Positions 59,119 through 60,249 of a stretch of 60,249 nucleotides of DNA are shown here, in pieces; position 1 is the stretch's first letter; the number at the start of each line of letters is the position of its first letter. The notes beneath the pieces were generated by a model. It was not told the origin of the DNA and made no database searches. It saw nothing but the letters and a program-made list of their open reading frames with translations. The stretch spans positions 1-60,249 of the forward strand of contig NZ_SMYZ01000087.1 in NCBI RefSeq assembly GCF_004919685.1, given 5' to 3'. The stretch comes from Mesorhizobium norvegicum. Lineage in GTDB: Bacteria > Pseudomonadota > Alphaproteobacteria > Rhizobiales > Rhizobiaceae. The translations under genes and the position numbers were made by a program.

Positions 59119-60249
59119 TCATTCGGCAGCGAGGCCAAACCTCACAGGTTCCGTGAGCGCAACCTCATCGATCGTCGTCGATGCAATGTCCTTCGGCAAC
59201 CGCCATCCCTTGACCAACCCGTAGATCGCCGGGATAACCACCAAGGTCAGCAGGGTGGACGAGATCATGCCACCGATCATTGGCACGGCGATGCGCTGCA
59301 TCACTTCAGAGCCGGCGCCGGTGCTCCAGAGGATTGGGATCAGACCAGCCATGATGGCAACGACAGTCATCATCTTCGGCCGGACGCGTTCCACTGCGCC
59401 AAGCATGATCGCCGCATAGAGATCTTCCCGGTTGAACGGCCGATTGTGTGCGGCCCGCTCTGCCTTCACTTCGGCCATGGCCTGCTCCAGATAGATCAGC
59501 ATGACGACACCAGTCTCGGCTGCGACACCGGCGAGCGCGATGAAGCCGACCGCGACCGCCACCGACATGTTGAAGCCGAGCCACCACATCAGCCAGACGC
59601 CGCCGACCAGCGCGAACGGCAGCGACAACATGACGATCAACGTCTCGGTGAGCGCCCGGAAGTTGAGATAGAGCAGCAGGAAGATGATGAGCAACGTGAC
59701 GGGCACGACGACCTTCATCCGCGCCGTGGCTCGCTCCAGATATTCGAACTGCCCGCTCCAGGCGACCGAATAGCCGGGCGGCAGCTTCACCGTTTCCGCG
59801 ACGGCCTTCTGGGCGTCGGCGACATAACCGCCGAGATCCCGGCCGTTAATGTCGACGAAGATATAGGTCGCGAGCTGGCCATTCTCAGTGCGGATCGAGG
59901 TCGCGCCGCGCGTGAGTTGGACTTTCGCCACCTCACCGAGCGGAATGGCGCCGCCGCCGGGCAACGGCACTTCGACTTCGGTAGCGATCGACTGAGGGCT
60001 CGAGCGCAGATCGCGGGGGTAGCGGATATTGACCCCGTAGCGCTCCCTGCCCTCCACGGTTGTCGTCACGGTTTCGCCGCCGAGCGCGGTCGCGATGACG
60101 TCCTGGACGTCGCCGACGGCAAGGCCGTAGCGGCCAAGCGCCTCGCGATCCGGGACGATATCGAGATAGTAGCCGCCGATCACCCGCTCGGCATAGGCAC
60201 TCGAGGTTCCCGGAACCGCCTTAAGGGCGGCTTCGATCTGGCGCGCGAT
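59119..60249 (-). CDS. cusA: CusA-type heavy-metal RND efflux pump (3' part)
   Basis: The frame stays open from the right edge to its stop, so the gene begins outside the window. The visible ~376 residues are the C-terminal part of a CusA/CzcA pump: EAALKAVPGTSSAYAERV and GGYYLDIVPDREALGRYG, PLGEVAKVQLTRG, then membrane helices with GVWLMWWLGFNMSVAVAVGFIALAGVAAETGVVM and RPKMMTVVAIMAGLIPILWSTG. The AETGVVMLIYLEQA stretch is typical of Cu/Ag-type members. It expels copper or silver from the periplasm as a CusCBA complex. Confidence 0.9.
   Translation of the reverse strand: MARQIEAALKAVPGTSSAYAERVIGGYYLDIVPDREALGRYGLAVGDVQDVIATALGGETVTTTVEGRERYGVNIRYPRDLRSSPQSIATEVEVPLPGGGAIPLGEVAKVQLTRGATSIRTENGQLATYIFVDINGRDLGGYVADAQKAVAETVKLPPGYSVAWSGQFEYLERATARMKVVVPVTLLIIFLLLYLNFRALTETLIVMLSLPFALVGGVWLMWWLGFNMSVAVAVGFIALAGVAAETGVVMLIYLEQAMAEVKAERAAHNRPFNREDLYAAIMLGAVERVRPKMMTVVAIMAGLIPILWSTGAGSEVMQRIAVPMIGGMISSTLLTLVVIPAIYGLVKGWRLPKDIASTTIDEVALTEPVRFGLAAE

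Overview
This window is GC-rich DNA from an alphaproteobacterium of the order Hyphomicrobiales (Rhizobiales), most likely a Mesorhizobium-like bacterium. The evidence is gene content: two BTLCP transglutaminase-like cysteine peptidases, an alphaproteobacterial pdxJ and lgt, DUF882 and DUF1289 proteins, an HWE/HisKA_2-type kinase, an NrsF anti-sigma factor and CtrA-like TTAA-N7-TTAA boxes. The genus is inference. The content looks like a plasmid or integrative element carrying a large metal-resistance island. No rRNA, tRNA, CRISPR array or intact transposase was seen.

Layout. (1) 1-5270, mobile-element backbone: a C-terminally truncated ParB-like protein, DUF2958, an ArdC-like zincin antirestriction protein, four unknown genes and an SRAP DNA-protein crosslink peptidase. 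The parB-like and ardC-like genes carry related hairpin leaders whose stems covary. (2) 5771-12797, a tightly packed minus-strand block for periplasmic copper and thiol handling: multicopper oxidase, DUF411, a 57-residue membrane protein, DsbE-like and TlpA-like thioredoxins, a small membrane protein, SCO1/SenC, DsbA, CcdA and a Cys-rich secreted protein. (3) 13200-30707, a cell-envelope module: lipoprotein L,D-transpeptidase, DUF882 peptidase, two BTLCP peptidases, an ECF sigma/NrsF pair, a frameshifted acyltransferase, an M23 peptidase, DUF1007, pdxJ, DUF305 and Csp-type copper proteins, and a four-gene operon (methyltransferase, transglutaminase, class B PBP, membrane protein) behind a perfect 21-bp palindrome. 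(4) 30850-37195, lgt and divalent-metal efflux: a CDF exporter with a CsoR/RcnR-family regulator, a P1B-type ATPase with a non-canonical TM motif and an RcnR-like regulator, and a NicO exporter. (5) 37344-48565, copper: DedA, a second multicopper oxidase, cueR, copA and copZ with divergent CueR-type promoters, a DUF4396-multicopper oxidase fusion and two flavin oxidoreductases. (6) 48792-56692, envelope and lipid phosphatases, a DedA-PAP2-LssY fusion, and an MFS transporter with a ChrB N-terminal-like protein. (7) 57041-60249, a PAS histidine kinase, a small secreted protein and the 3' part of a CusA-type RND pump that runs off the right edge.

How it works together (inference). Cytosolic Cu(I) would be sensed by CueR, carried by CopZ, exported by CopA, stored by Csp and oxidised in the periplasm by multicopper oxidases, while CusA clears the periplasm. 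The thioredoxin/SCO block would protect and reduce periplasmic thiols and copper sites. The embedded cell-wall enzymes are the least expected part. Because copper is reported to inhibit L,D-transpeptidases, they may maintain peptidoglycan crosslinking under copper stress.
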